From positions 124,001 through 188,000 of the forward strand of contig NZ_SDPU01000032.1 of the NCBI RefSeq assembly GCF_004168035.1: a DNA stretch of 64,000 nt. Direction: 5' to 3'. Shown piece after piece: positions 1 through 8,548 of the stretch. The notes beneath the pieces are model-generated. The model was not told the DNA's origin, searched no databases, and saw nothing but the letters and a program-made list of their open reading frames with translations. Each line of letters begins with the position of its first letter. Position 1 is the stretch's first letter. Both the position numbers and the translations under genes were made by a program. The stretch comes from Nocardioides iriomotensis (GTDB taxonomy: Bacteria; Actinomycetota; Actinomycetes; Propionibacteriales; Nocardioidaceae).

Positions 1-2
1 CG

Positions 3-1205
3 CAGGTCTTCTTCTACGGGATGTTCGTGCTGGTCGGGCAGGTGCTCAACTCCCGCGGCACCTTCGGCCCGATGATGTGGGCACCGATCGCCAACAACGT
101 GGTCGCGGTGCTGGTCCTGCTCGGCTACCTCGCCGTGTACGGCACCGCCCAGGGCGACGAGCTCACCGGCGGCTACACCCCCGGGCAGGAGGCGCTCCTC
201 GGTCTCGGCTCGACGTTGGGCATCGCCGTGCAGCTGCTCGTGCTTCTGCCCTGGCTGAAAAGAGCCGGCTACACCTACCGGCCCCGGTTCGACTTCCGCG
301 GCGTCGGGCTCGGCCACACCCTGCGGCTCGGCCTGTGGACCGTGCTGTTCGTGATCGTCAACCAGGTCGCCTACACCGTCGTGGTGCGGATCGCGTCCAA
401 CGGAGCCGCGACCGGCGGCACCGGCTACACCGTCTACTCGTTCGCCTTCGTCGCGATCATGGTCCCGCACTCGATCGCCACGGTGTCGCTCGCGACCGCG
501 ATGCTGCCGCGGCTGTCGAAGCACGCCGCCGACGGCGACCTCCCGGGCGTCGCCCGCACCGTGGCGGCGACGCTGCGTCAGGTGCTGGCGCTGATCGTGC
601 CGGTCGCCGCGCTGCTTCCGCTGATCTCCCACGACGCCGCCCGGCTGGTCTGGGGCCACGGCGCCGCGTCCGAGAGCTACGGCACCGTCGGTACGGCGAT
701 CGCGCTGTTCGCGCCCGGCCTGGTGCTCTTCACCAGCCACTACCTCCTGCTGCGCGGCTTCTACGCCCTGGAGCGGACACGCACGGTGTTCTGGGTGCAG
801 TGCGTCATCGCGGCGACGAACATCGGGCTGGCCCTGCTGCTCACCGCCGGCACCCCGCCCGCCGACACCGCCCCCGCCCTGGTGCTCGCGTACGGCGGCG
901 CGTACCTCGTCGGCGTCGCCGGCTCCTACCTCCTGCTGCGGCACGTGCTCGGCGGCCTCGACACCCCGAGGCTGGTGCGGTTCCTCGTCCGGCTCGTCCT
1001 CGCGGTCGCGCTGGCCGCCGCCGTCGGCTGGGCCGTGCGGCTCGGGGTCGACGCCGCCGTACCCGACGGGGACCTCCAGGCGGTCCTGTCTGTTGCTCTC
1101 GTCACGATCTCCGGCGCGGCCGTGTACCTGCTGGTCAGCCGGGTACTCCGCATCACCGAGGTGACCGCCGTGGTCGGTCTGCTGACCGCCCGGTTGGGCC
1201 GGTGA
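3..1205 (+). CDS. murJ: MurJ/MviN lipid II flippase, C-terminal part
   Basis: This reading frame is open from the window edge, so the N-terminus lies upstream. The product is a polytopic membrane protein with about ten hydrophobic segments and the loop style of the MOP-superfamily flippase MurJ, which moves lipid II across the membrane for peptidoglycan synthesis. It is followed by a pseudokinase, sigM, trxB, trxA and cwlM, which is the mviN-to-cwlM order of mycobacteria. It stops right after the last membrane helix, so it lacks the cytoplasmic kinase-like tail fused to mycobacterial MviN; that tail is a separate gene 81 bases downstream. Confidence 0.9.
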   Translation, partial: QVFFYGMFVLVGQVLNSRGTFGPMMWAPIANNVVAVLVLLGYLAVYGTAQGDELTGGYTPGQEALLGLGSTLGIAVQLLVLLPWLKRAGYTYRPRFDFRGVGLGHTLRLGLWTVLFVIVNQVAYTVVVRIASNGAATGGTGYTVYSFAFVAIMVPHSIATVSLATAMLPRLSKHAADGDLPGVARTVAATLRQVLALIVPVAALLPLISHDAARLVWGHGAASESYGTVGTAIALFAPGLVLFTSHYLLLRGFYALERTRTVFWVQCVIAATNIGLALLLTAGTPPADTAPALVLAYGGAYLVGVAGSYLLLRHVLGGLDTPRLVRFLVRLVLAVALAAAVGWAVRLGVDAAVPDGDLQAVLSVALVTISGAAVYLLVSRVLRITEVTAVVGLLTARLGR

Positions 1206-1285
1206 GACAGGCGCACGTGCACCCGTAGCATGGCGAGAGACCCACGAGGGCCGAGACAGCACGAGCGAGTGCGAAGGGAGGACGT

Positions 1286-3157
1286 GTGCCAGACACACCG
1301 GTGGGACCGGGCACCGTGCTCGCCGGGCGCTTCGTGCTCGAGGACCTCGTCGCCGACACCGAGGGCGCCCGGTTCTGGCGCGCCACCGACAAGATCCTCG
1401 CCCGCAGCGTCGCCGTGCACGTGATCGACTCCTCCGACCCGCGCGCCGCGGGCCTGCTGTCCGCCGCGCGGACGTCGGCCACCGTCACCGACGGCCACCT
1501 GCTCCGCGTGCTCGATGCCGCCACCGCCGACGACGTGACGTACGTCGTCAACGAGTGGGGCCACGGCATGTCGCTCGACCGGCTGCTGGCCGAGGGGCCG
1601 CTCAGCCCGCGCCGGGCGGCCTGGGTCGCCAAGGAGGTGGCCGAGGCGATCAGCACGGCCCACCGCGCCGGGATCGCCCACGGGCGGCTGCTGCCCGAGA
1701 ACGTCATGGTCACCGAGTCCGGCTCGGTGAAGCTGATCGGCTTCGTCGTCGACGCGGTCCTGCAGGGCCGCGACACCGCGACCGTGCGTGGCGAGCAGAC
1801 GCTCGAGGAGCACGAGGCCGACGTGGTCAACCTCGGCGCGCTCCTCTACGCCGGGCTCGTCGGCCGGTGGCCGGGCACCGACGGCTCGGTGATCCCGGCG
1901 GCACCCGTGGAGCACGGCCGGCCGCTCCGGCCCCGGCAGGTGCGCGCCGGCGTGCCGCGTCCGCTCGACGCGATCTGCGAGCGGGTCCTCGGCGGCAACG
2001 GCCACGGCGTCGTACCCCTGGAGACCGCGCACGAGGTGTACGCCGCCCTGTGCGACTACGTCGGCGACCCCACCGCCGCGCCGCTCGGCGACACCGGGCC
2101 GATGCCGGCGGTCGACGGGGACACGGGCGAGCAGCCCGGTGAGGCCACCCAGCTCTCCCCCGGGCCGCTCGTGGAGACCGGCGACGTGGCGGGTGCCAAC
2201 GGCGGCGACCCGGAGCGCACCCAGGTGGGCGTGCCCCGCTTCGACGACGACGCCGCCGACGCTGACGACCCCGACGGCCCGGCCGCCCCGTCCGGCGACG
2301 GGCCCGAGTCGACCCGGGTCGTCCGCACCGCGCCGCCGCCCCCGCCGCCGTTCCCGGAGCCGGAGGAGCGGCCGCTCTTCGCGTCCGACGCCCCGCGCCG
2401 CCCGCGCGACACCGACCCGCTGGCCAGCACGCCGGCGACGTACCGCACCGCCACCCACGCCACCATCCCGCCCGCCTGGGGCCCGGACGCCGACACCCCT
2501 CCCCCCGCCGGCGGCCGCCGCCGCGCCGACGTCGACGAGCCACCCGGCCGCAGCTGGCTCCGTCTCGCCGCCGCGCTCGCGGGTGTGCTGGTGCTGGTGC
2601 TCGCGATCGTGTTCGCGTTCAACCTCGGCCGCGGGTCCGTCCTGCCCGGCGGCGACGACGAGGCGCAGTCCGGTACGCAGACCGAGGGCGCCTCGAAGCA
2701 GACGCCCAAGCCCGTCGAGGTCGCCTCGGTCAGCGACTTCGACCCGCCGCCGGGCGGCAACGGCGAGGAGAACGCCGAGACCGCCCCCCTCGCCGTCGAC
2801 GGCAACCCGACCACGGCCTGGCGCACCAGCACCTACTACGACCCGCTCAGCCTGCAGAAGCCCGGCGTCGGCCTCCTGGTCGACCTGGGCAAGGCGGTCG
2901 ACGTCTCCGACGTCCAGCTCACCCTCATCGGTCAGGGCACCGACGTCGAGCTGCGGGCGGCTCCGGGCGCCGACGCGGCGCCGACGGCCCTGGCCCAGAC
3001 GGAGCGCGTCGCGGCGGCCGCCGGAGCCGGCACCGACGTGACGCTCGCACCGAAGCAGGCCGTCAAGACGCGGTTCCTGCTCGTCTGGCTCACCGACCTG
3101 CCCACCGTCGACGGCGGTTACCGCGGCGAGGTCGCTGAGATCGGCGTCCGCGCGTGA
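1286..3157 (+). CDS. membrane-anchored pseudokinase with discoidin-like C-terminal domain
   Basis: The 623-residue product starts at a GTG behind a GAAGGGAGG ribosome site. Residues ~5-260 have a protein-kinase fold that has lost its catalytic residues: the VAIK lysine is His45 (VAVHV), the HRD aspartate is replaced (HGRLLPEN from residue 132), and DFG reads GFV. A Pro/Asp/Gly-rich linker leads to one membrane helix (~430-450) and an outer F5/8 type C-like beta domain with AVDGNPTTAWR. In M. tuberculosis the equivalent pseudokinase is part of MviN and, when phosphorylated by PknB, binds FhaA. A similar scaffold role next to murJ is inferred here. Confidence 0.85.
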   Translation: MPDTPVGPGTVLAGRFVLEDLVADTEGARFWRATDKILARSVAVHVIDSSDPRAAGLLSAARTSATVTDGHLLRVLDAATADDVTYVVNEWGHGMSLDRLLAEGPLSPRRAAWVAKEVAEAISTAHRAGIAHGRLLPENVMVTESGSVKLIGFVVDAVLQGRDTATVRGEQTLEEHEADVVNLGALLYAGLVGRWPGTDGSVIPAAPVEHGRPLRPRQVRAGVPRPLDAICERVLGGNGHGVVPLETAHEVYAALCDYVGDPTAAPLGDTGPMPAVDGDTGEQPGEATQLSPGPLVETGDVAGANGGDPERTQVGVPRFDDDAADADDPDGPAAPSGDGPESTRVVRTAPPPPPPFPEPEERPLFASDAPRRPRDTDPLASTPATYRTATHATIPPAWGPDADTPPPAGGRRRADVDEPPGRSWLRLAAALAGVLVLVLAIVFAFNLGRGSVLPGGDDEAQSGTQTEGASKQTPKPVEVASVSDFDPPPGGNGEENAETAPLAVDGNPTTAWRTSTYYDPLSLQKPGVGLLVDLGKAVDVSDVQLTLIGQGTDVELRAAPGADAAPTALAQTERVAAAAGAGTDVTLAPKQAVKTRFLLVWLTDLPTVDGGYRGEVAEIGVRA

Positions 3158-3169
3158 CAGCCTGACCTC

Positions 3170-3907
3170 GTGACCGACGTCCCGCCCGAGCCCGACGACC
3201 GCGCCCTGGTCGCGGCGCACCTGGCGGGCGACCCCGAGGCGTTCGGCACCCTGTTCACCCGGCACCGCGACCGGCTCTGGGCGGTCGCGCTGCGCACCAC
3301 CGGCGACCCGGAGGAGGCCGCCGACGCGCTGCAGGACGCGATGGTGGCGGCGTTCCGGCGCGCCGACTCCTACCGCGGCGACGCGGCGGTCACCACGTGG
3401 CTGCACCGGATCGTCGTCAACGCCTGTCTCGACCGGCTCCGTCGCCGCAAGGTGCGCGTCGCCGACCCGCTGCCCGACGACGTCGACGAGCGCGGCGCGA
3501 CCCTCGCCGCCGGAGCGCCCGGGATTCTCGCCTCCGGCAGCCACGGCGAGACCGTGGACGACCCGGCGGAGGTCGTCGCCCGGCGCGAACGCGACGACGC
3601 GGTGCTCGCGGCGCTGGCGACGCTGTCCACCGAGCAGCGCGCGGCACTCGTGCTGGTCGACATGCAGGGGTACTCCGTCGAGGAGACCGCCCAGATCCTC
3701 GACTGCGCCCCCGGCACCGTGAAGAGCCGCTGCTCGCGCGGGCGCGCCCGCCTCGCGCCGATGCTCGCCGACCTGGCCCCGGGGAACCGGCCGGACCCAC
3801 CGCGCGTCCCATCCACGACCCCGGATCCCCCACCCGGCCCGGCCGCGCCTACGTCGGCGCAGTCCGCACGCCCCGGCGAGCCCCCTGAGGAGGTGAGCAC
3901 CTCGTGA
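3170..3907 (+). CDS. sigM: ECF sigma factor, SigM type
   Basis: The 245-residue product is an RNA polymerase sigma factor of the extracytoplasmic function group. Region 2 is around residues 25-95 (ALRTTGDPEEAADALQDAM, then WLHRIVVNACLDRLRR) and region 4 around 145-195 (LSTEQRAALVLVDMQGYS, then GTVKSRCSRGRARL). A proline-rich tail of about 50 residues follows, longer than usual. The downstream gene overlaps by four bases (GTGA) and encodes a single-pass membrane protein, the expected anti-sigma factor. Its position between the murJ region and trxB matches mycobacterial sigM. Confidence 0.88.
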   Translation: MTDVPPEPDDRALVAAHLAGDPEAFGTLFTRHRDRLWAVALRTTGDPEEAADALQDAMVAAFRRADSYRGDAAVTTWLHRIVVNACLDRLRRRKVRVADPLPDDVDERGATLAAGAPGILASGSHGETVDDPAEVVARRERDDAVLAALATLSTEQRAALVLVDMQGYSVEETAQILDCAPGTVKSRCSRGRARLAPMLADLAPGNRPDPPRVPSTTPDPPPGPAAPTSAQSARPGEPPEEVSTS

Positions 3908-4668
3908 CCGAGCACGACGACCAGCACGACGACCAGCACGACCCGGAGCAGGACCCTCGGCAGGACGAGGTACGCCGCCTTCTCGGCGAGCTGCCCGACC
4001 CCGGGCCCCTCCCGGCCGACGTGGCCGCCCGCCTCGACGACCGGCTCGCCGCCCTGGTCGCCGAGCGCGCCGGAGGCTCCGAGCACGCCGAGGTCACGGA
4101 CCTGGCGGCCGCCCGCGCCCGGCGGCGCCGGTGGCGCACCGCCCTGGTCGCCGCGGCAAGCGTGGCCGTGCTCGGGATCGGGATCGGGACCGTCGCCGAC
4201 GACCTGCTGCCCGGCGGCGGCTCGTCCGAGAGCGCCACCACCGCCGACGCCGGCGGCGACTCGATGATGCGGGAGGCCGCTCCCGACGCCCCCACCGACC
4301 AGGGCGGCGCGAAGACCTACTCCCAGGACAGCGACGGCGCCCCCGGGACCGAGAGCGGGGGTGCGGCCGCCGGCGCGCGGCGCGCCCCGGTCCGCAGCGC
4401 CACGCTCGACGAGGACCTCGCCCGGATCGCCGCCCGTGCCGACCAGCAGCGCGCGCTGACCGCGGACACCCCCGGCACCGCGTCGGCGCTCGCACCGTGC
4501 GCCGTACCCAGGCTGGCCGACGGTGACCAGGCCGTGCCGGTCCGCTTCGACGGCGACCCGGCGACGCTGGTCCTGCGGGCACCCTCGGGTGGGACGCGCG
4601 AGGCGCAGGTCTACGCCTGTGACACCGGTGACGCCCAGCTCGCGCAGGGCAGCGTCCCCGCCCGCTGA
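3904..4668 (+). CDS. membrane anti-sigma factor for the adjacent ECF sigma
   Basis: The 254-residue product starts at a GTG overlapping the sigma factor stop codon, which implies translational coupling. It has an acidic cytoplasmic N-terminus beginning with a DDQHDDQHD repeat, an ELPDPGPLPADVAARLD segment typical of sigma-binding regions, one membrane helix (~residues 79-98) and an outer domain of about 150 residues with two cysteines. No HxxxCxxC zinc anti-sigma motif is present. Position and topology match RsmA, the anti-SigM factor of mycobacteria. The function rests mainly on context and topology, since these proteins diverge quickly. Confidence 0.78.
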   Translation: MTEHDDQHDDQHDPEQDPRQDEVRRLLGELPDPGPLPADVAARLDDRLAALVAERAGGSEHAEVTDLAAARARRRRWRTALVAAASVAVLGIGIGTVADDLLPGGGSSESATTADAGGDSMMREAAPDAPTDQGGAKTYSQDSDGAPGTESGGAAAGARRAPVRSATLDEDLARIAARADQQRALTADTPGTASALAPCAVPRLADGDQAVPVRFDGDPATLVLRAPSGGTREAQVYACDTGDAQLAQGSVPAR

Positions 4669-4702
4669 TCCCCTGGCGACGCGCCGGGCGGACGTGCCCC
4701 GC

Positions 4703-4728
4703 GGAATGCTCGGCACCTAGGATTCGTT
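4703..4728 (+). promoter_or_regulatory. SigR/SigH-type promoter of trxB
   Basis: GGAAT (4703-4707) is followed after exactly 18 bases by GTT (4726-4728). This is the consensus of the thiol-oxidative-stress sigma factors SigR (Streptomyces) and SigH (mycobacteria). It lies 48 bases before the trxB start, and trxB is a classical member of that regulon. Confidence 0.75.
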
Positions 4729-4776
4729 GAACGCAGCAGACCGCCGCACCACCACTGCAGGGAGACCTGGACCCCC

Positions 4777-5817
4777 ATGTCCGACCAGTCCACCGTCACG
4801 TCCGACGTCCGCAACGTCATCATCGTCGGCTCCGGCCCCGCGGGTTACACCGCCGCCGTGTACGCCGCCCGCGCCAACCTGGCGCCCCTCGTCTTCGAGG
4901 GCTCCGTCACCGCCGGTGGCGCGCTGATGACCACCACCGACGTCGAGAACTTCCCCGGCTTCCGCGACGGGATCATGGGCCCCGAGCTCATGGACAACAT
5001 GCGCGCCCAGGCCGAGCGGTTCGGCGCGGAGCTGATCTCCGACGACGTCACCGCGATGGACCTCGACGGCGAGGTCAAGGTCGTCACCGACGGCGCCGGC
5101 ACCGAGCACCGCGCCCGGGCCGTGATCCTGGCGATGGGCTCCGGGTACCGCAAGCTCGGCCTGCCCGACGAGGACCGGCTCTCCGGCCACGGCGTGAGCT
5201 GGTGCGCGACGTGCGACGGCTTCTTCTTCCGTGAGCAGCACATCGCGGTCGTCGGTGGCGGCGACTCCGCCGTCGAGGAGGCGACCTTCCTGTCGCGGTT
5301 CGGCTCCCGGGTCACGCTGATCCACCGCCGCGACGAGCTGCGCGCCTCGAAGATCATGCAGGAGCGCGCCTTCGCCGACCCCAAGATCGACTTCGCCTGG
5401 AACTCCGAGGTCGCCGAGATCCACGGCGACGACAAGCTCACCGGGCTGACCCTGCGCGACACCGTCACCGGCGAGACCCGCGAGCTCGACGCGACCGGCC
5501 TGTTCATCGCGATCGGCCACGACCCGCGCTCGGAGCTGATCACCGGCCAGGTCAAGCTCGACGACGAGGGCTACGTGCTCGTCGACCAGCCGTCCACGCG
5601 GACCAACCTGACCGGCGTGTTCGCCAGCGGCGACCTGGTCGACCACCACTACCGCCAGGCGATCACCGCGGCCGGCAGCGGCTGCGCCGCCGCGCTCGAC
5701 GCCGAGCGGTACCTCGCCGCGCTCGACCACGCCGCCTCCACGGCCGGTACGTCGGACGCGACCGCCCGCGAGGCGGCCGCCGTCGTGGTCGAGACCGCGC
5801 AGACCGCCGGCGCCTGA
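4777..5817 (+). CDS. trxB: thioredoxin-disulfide reductase
   Basis: This 346-residue flavoenzyme uses NADPH to reduce oxidised thioredoxin. It has the N-terminal FAD motif [14 protein letters not shown], the redox pair Cys143-Ala-Thr-Cys146 (SWCATCDG), the NADPH-binding [10 protein letters not shown] and the C-terminal FAD motif [16 protein letters not shown]. Length and domain order fit low-molecular-weight bacterial TrxB, plus a C-terminal tail of about 25 residues. The ATG start follows a GGGAGA ribosome site. It precedes trxA, as in many Actinobacteria, and a SigR-type promoter lies upstream. Confidence 0.97.
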   Translation: MSDQSTVTSDVRNVIIVGSGPAGYTAAVYAARANLAPLVFEGSVTAGGALMTTTDVENFPGFRDGIMGPELMDNMRAQAERFGAELISDDVTAMDLDGEVKVVTDGAGTEHRARAVILAMGSGYRKLGLPDEDRLSGHGVSWCATCDGFFFREQHIAVVGGGDSAVEEATFLSRFGSRVTLIHRRDELRASKIMQERAFADPKIDFAWNSEVAEIHGDDKLTGLTLRDTVTGETRELDATGLFIAIGHDPRSELITGQVKLDDEGYVLVDQPSTRTNLTGVFASGDLVDHHYRQAITAAGSGCAAALDAERYLAALDHAASTAGTSDATAREAAAVVVETAQTAGA

Positions 5818-5851
5818 CGCCGCACCCACCGCCGATACGGACGCGAGGGTC

Positions 5852-5878
5852 GGGAAGAAACGTCCGACCCGTCGTGTT
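5852..5878 (+). promoter_or_regulatory. SigR/SigH-type promoter of trxA
   Basis: GGGAAG (5852-5857) is followed after 18 bases by GTT (5876-5878), the SigR/SigH pattern with one departure in the last base of GGAAT. It sits in the 112-base gap between trxB and trxA, 51 bases before the trxA start. trxA therefore probably has its own oxidative-stress promoter besides read-through from trxB. Confidence 0.65.
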
Positions 5879-5929
5879 CACTGACCAGACGACTCGTCCA
5901 AGACACCACCCCGACGAAAGAGGGCACCC

Positions 5930-6256
5930 GTGGCCAACATGCAAGCCGTGACCGACGCCGACTTCGAGACCGAGGTCCTCAAGTCCGACAAGCCCGTGCT
6001 GGTCGACTTCTGGGCGGAGTGGTGCGGCCCGTGCCGCCAGGTGGCCCCGATCCTCGACGAGATCCAGGCCGCCCACGGCGACAAGATCACGTTCGTGAAG
6101 ATGAACGTCGACGAGAACCCCGTCACGCCCGCGCAGTACCGCGTGACCGGCATCCCGACCCTCAACGTCTACCAGAACGGCGAGGTCGTGAAGCAGATCG
6201 TCGGCGCCAAGCCCAAGGCCGCCCTGCTCAACGAGCTCAGCGACTTCATCGGCTGA
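5930..6256 (+). CDS. trxA: thioredoxin
   Basis: This 108-residue single-domain thioredoxin is a general protein disulfide reductant, recycled by the upstream TrxB. It has the active site Trp-Cys32-Gly-Pro-Cys35 (FWAEWCGPC), the cis-proline region [16 protein letters not shown] and the usual full length. The GTG start at 5930 lies behind an AAAGAGGG ribosome site. A strong hairpin follows the stop, so transcription from the trx promoters probably ends here. Confidence 0.97.
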   Translation: MANMQAVTDADFETEVLKSDKPVLVDFWAEWCGPCRQVAPILDEIQAAHGDKITFVKMNVDENPVTPAQYRVTGIPTLNVYQNGEVVKQIVGAKPKAALLNELSDFIG

Positions 6257-6275
6257 GCTCCGCGTGCCCGTCGGC

Positions 6276-6310
6276 GACGCCCGGTCCCTGCCTTCGCAGG
6301 GCCGGGCGTC
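6276..6310 (+). terminator. hairpin terminator after trxA
   Basis: A 15-pair stem with one bulged T has arms 6276-6291 and 6296-6310 around a CTTC loop, starting 20 bases after the trxA stop. There is no clear T-run, as is common in high-GC Actinobacteria. Confidence 0.75.
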
Positions 6311-6318
6311 GCTGCGTC

Positions 6319-6366
6319 ACCGGCATCGTCGCCGGCATCGTCACCGGCGTCGTCACGGGCGTCACC
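6319..6366. repeat. 12-base tandem repeat, four imperfect copies
   Basis: Units at 6319, 6331, 6343 and 6355 follow the pattern ACCGGCATCGTC with a few changes. The repeat is intergenic, directly after the trxA terminator and before cwlM. No function is evident; it may be a site of length variation. Confidence 0.7.
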
Positions 6367-6546
6367 GTGGCCGCGCCGACTTGACGATGTCTGGTCCGGC
6401 GGCAACCGTGGAGCCCGCTGGTGCGTCTGTTTGACCGAGGGTCCGCTCGGGGTACGAACCTTCGGGCCGTGCCCGCCTGCTCGACCCCGACCCGCCCGCG
6501 TCGTCCACCGACAGCCCGAGAGCCCCGAGAGACCGAGGGAGGCACG

Positions 6547-7746
6547 TTGACCGATCCCGCCCCTGCGTCCCCCCAGTCCCCTCAGTCCTCGGGGGCCGGC
6601 GCCCGGGTCTTCCGGGTCGGCGACACCGGTCCGGCCGTCGCGGAGATCCGGGCCCGTCTGGACCTCCTCGGGCTCGTCGGTGAGGACTCCGCCGCCCCCG
6701 CGACCTACGACGCCGCACTCGACCGCGCGGTCCGCGCCTTCCAGCAGCAGCGCGGCCTGTCCGTCGACGGGGTCGTCGGACCCCAGACCTACCGGATGCT
6801 CGAGGAGGCGCGCTGGCGGCTCGGCGACCGTCTGCTCACCCACGCGCCGGGCGCCGTGCTCTCCGGCGACGACGTGATCGCGCTGCAGCAGCGGCTGCTC
6901 GACCTCGGCTTCCAGGTCGGCAAGATCGACGGCCGCTTCGGCCGGCGGACCGAGCTGGCGGTCCGGGAGTTCCAGCGCAACGTCGGCGTGCCGCCCGACG
7001 GCACCTGCGGCCCGGCCACCCTCAAGGCCCTGACCCGGCTCGCCCCGATCGTGCGCGGCGGCCGCCCCAACGCGATGCGCGCCGAGGAGCGGATCCGCGA
7101 CGCCGGTCCGCAGCTGACCGGCAAGATCGTCGTGATCGATCCCTGCGTCGCCCGGATGCCCGAGGCCGTCAAGGAGCAGGACGCCGGCATCGCGGCCCGG
7201 GCCGAGACGCTCATCTCCGACCTCGCCAACCGCGTGGAGGGCCGCCTGGTCGCCACCGGGGTGCAGGCCTACCTGACCAAGCGCGCGGGGGCCGACGAGG
7301 CGACCGAGGTGGAGCGTGCCGAGTTCGCCAACCGCACCGACGCGCACCTGGTGATCTCGCTGCAGGTCGACGCGTCCAGCAATGCCGACGCGGCGGGCGT
7401 CTCGACGTACTTCTTCGGCCTCGACGCCCACCACGCCTGGTCGTCTGCCGGCGAGCGGTTCGCCAGCCTCGTGCAGCGCGAGATCGTCGCGCGCACCGAC
7501 CTGACCGACCTGCGCTCGCACGCCAAGAACTGGGACCTGCTGCGCCGCACCAAGATGCCCGCCGTGCGGATCGACGTCGGCTACCTCACCAACCCGGGCG
7601 ACGCCGCCCGCCTCGGCGACCCGGCGTTCCGCGACGTGGTGGCCGAGGCGATCGTGGTCGCGGTGCAGCGGATGTACCTGTCCCCCGAGACCGACACCCG
7701 CACCGGGTTCCTGCGCTTCGACGAGCTGCGCGCGGCCGTCCGCTGA
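6547..7746 (+). CDS. cwlM: CwlM-like peptidoglycan amidase homologue, zinc site lost
   Basis: The 399-residue product has two peptidoglycan-binding repeats (~residues 18-85 and ~95-165) and an amidase_3-like domain (~193-390). TTG 6547 behind a GAGGGAGG ribosome site is the best start; the reading frame extends further upstream but looks non-coding. No signal peptide is present, so the protein is cytoplasmic. The zinc ligands of active amidases are missing: the GHGG histidine region reads DPCVARM (198-204), the HANA motif reads QVDA (273-276), and the late Glu is Asp343. Mycobacterial CwlM is a cytoplasmic PknB substrate that stimulates MurA; a similar regulatory role is inferred. Confidence 0.88.
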   Translation: MTDPAPASPQSPQSSGAGARVFRVGDTGPAVAEIRARLDLLGLVGEDSAAPATYDAALDRAVRAFQQQRGLSVDGVVGPQTYRMLEEARWRLGDRLLTHAPGAVLSGDDVIALQQRLLDLGFQVGKIDGRFGRRTELAVREFQRNVGVPPDGTCGPATLKALTRLAPIVRGGRPNAMRAEERIRDAGPQLTGKIVVIDPCVARMPEAVKEQDAGIAARAETLISDLANRVEGRLVATGVQAYLTKRAGADEATEVERAEFANRTDAHLVISLQVDASSNADAAGVSTYFFGLDAHHAWSSAGERFASLVQREIVARTDLTDLRSHAKNWDLLRRTKMPAVRIDVGYLTNPGDAARLGDPAFRDVVAEAIVVAVQRMYLSPETDTRTGFLRFDELRAAVR

Positions 7747-7791
7747 GCCTCGCCCCGGGGCGGTCTCGGTCACCCGGGACGGAACGGGGTG

Positions 7792-8481
7792 TCAGTCCAG
7801 CTTCTCCCGGTGCGCGCCCCGGTTGCCGGCCGCGGGCTGCGGCGCCCGGCCCGGACGGACCGCCCCGAGCAGCTTCTCCAGCGCCGCCTCGACCTCGCCG
7901 CGCCAGGTGACCGCCGACTTCACCTCGAGCCGCATCCGCGGGAAGCGCGGGTGCGGTCGCTGGGTCTTGAACCCCACCGCCAGCAGGTAATCCGCCGGCA
8001 GGACGCAGCAGGTGTGCTCGACCCCGCCGCGCTTCGGCGCCCGGGTGTCGCCGAACGCCTCGACCGCGCGGATTCCGCCGCGTTTCACCAGGTCGCGGAC
8101 GACGCTCTGCATGAGCATCCGGCCGATCCCGCCGCCGGCGTACTCCGGCAGCACGAACGCCGTCGACAGCAGCACGGCGTCCTCGCTGATCGGCGCGGTC
8201 GGCATCGCCTCGGCGCCGGGGAGGTACGGCGCCGGGGCGAACACGATGAACCCGACCGCACGGTCGTCGACGTACGCCACCCGGCCGCACGACCCCCAGT
8301 CGAGCAGGACACCGGAGAGCCAGGCCTCCTTCTCGCTCTTGGCCTCGCCGGCGCGCAGCGCGCGCTCGCGGCGGACCGGGTCGAGCTCCCAGAACAGGCA
8401 CGACCGGACGTCGTCGGGCAGGTCGGCCAGCGTGTCGAGGGTCAGCCGGGCGAGCTGGCGTCCCGGGCGGATCAGTCCCAT
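7792..8481 (-). CDS. GNAT-family N-acetyltransferase
   Basis: The 229-residue product has the acetyl-CoA binding motif of the GNAT fold at ~residues 117-128 (PEYAGGGIGRML), preceded by the beta strand VLLSTAFVL. The ATG start has a GAGAGGGG ribosome site. The substrate is not predictable. The gene lies between cwlM and the parAB region in reverse orientation, the position of the uncharacterised Rv3916c in M. tuberculosis; whether the two are orthologous was not tested. The C-terminal ~35 residues are basic and probably disordered. Confidence 0.8.
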   Translation of the reverse strand: MGLIRPGRQLARLTLDTLADLPDDVRSCLFWELDPVRRERALRAGEAKSEKEAWLSGVLLDWGSCGRVAYVDDRAVGFIVFAPAPYLPGAEAMPTAPISEDAVLLSTAFVLPEYAGGGIGRMLMQSVVRDLVKRGGIRAVEAFGDTRAPKRGGVEHTCCVLPADYLLAVGFKTQRPHPRFPRMRLEVKSAVTWRGEVEAALEKLLGAVRPGRAPQPAAGNRGAHREKLD

Positions 8482-8548
8482 GTCGTGGCCCCTCTCGGAC
8501 GCGCCGTCAGGCGATGCTTCATCCTAGGACTGCACCGGAGGAGTAGTG

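Noticed and set aside
926-3544. 872-codon minus-strand frame across murJ, the pseudokinase and sigM
   Set aside because: It crosses several well-supported plus-strand genes and reads as shadow sequence.
6421-6546. Longer CwlM start at 6421
   Set aside because: The added residues are Arg/Pro-rich with no domain match; TTG 6547 follows GAGGGAGG.
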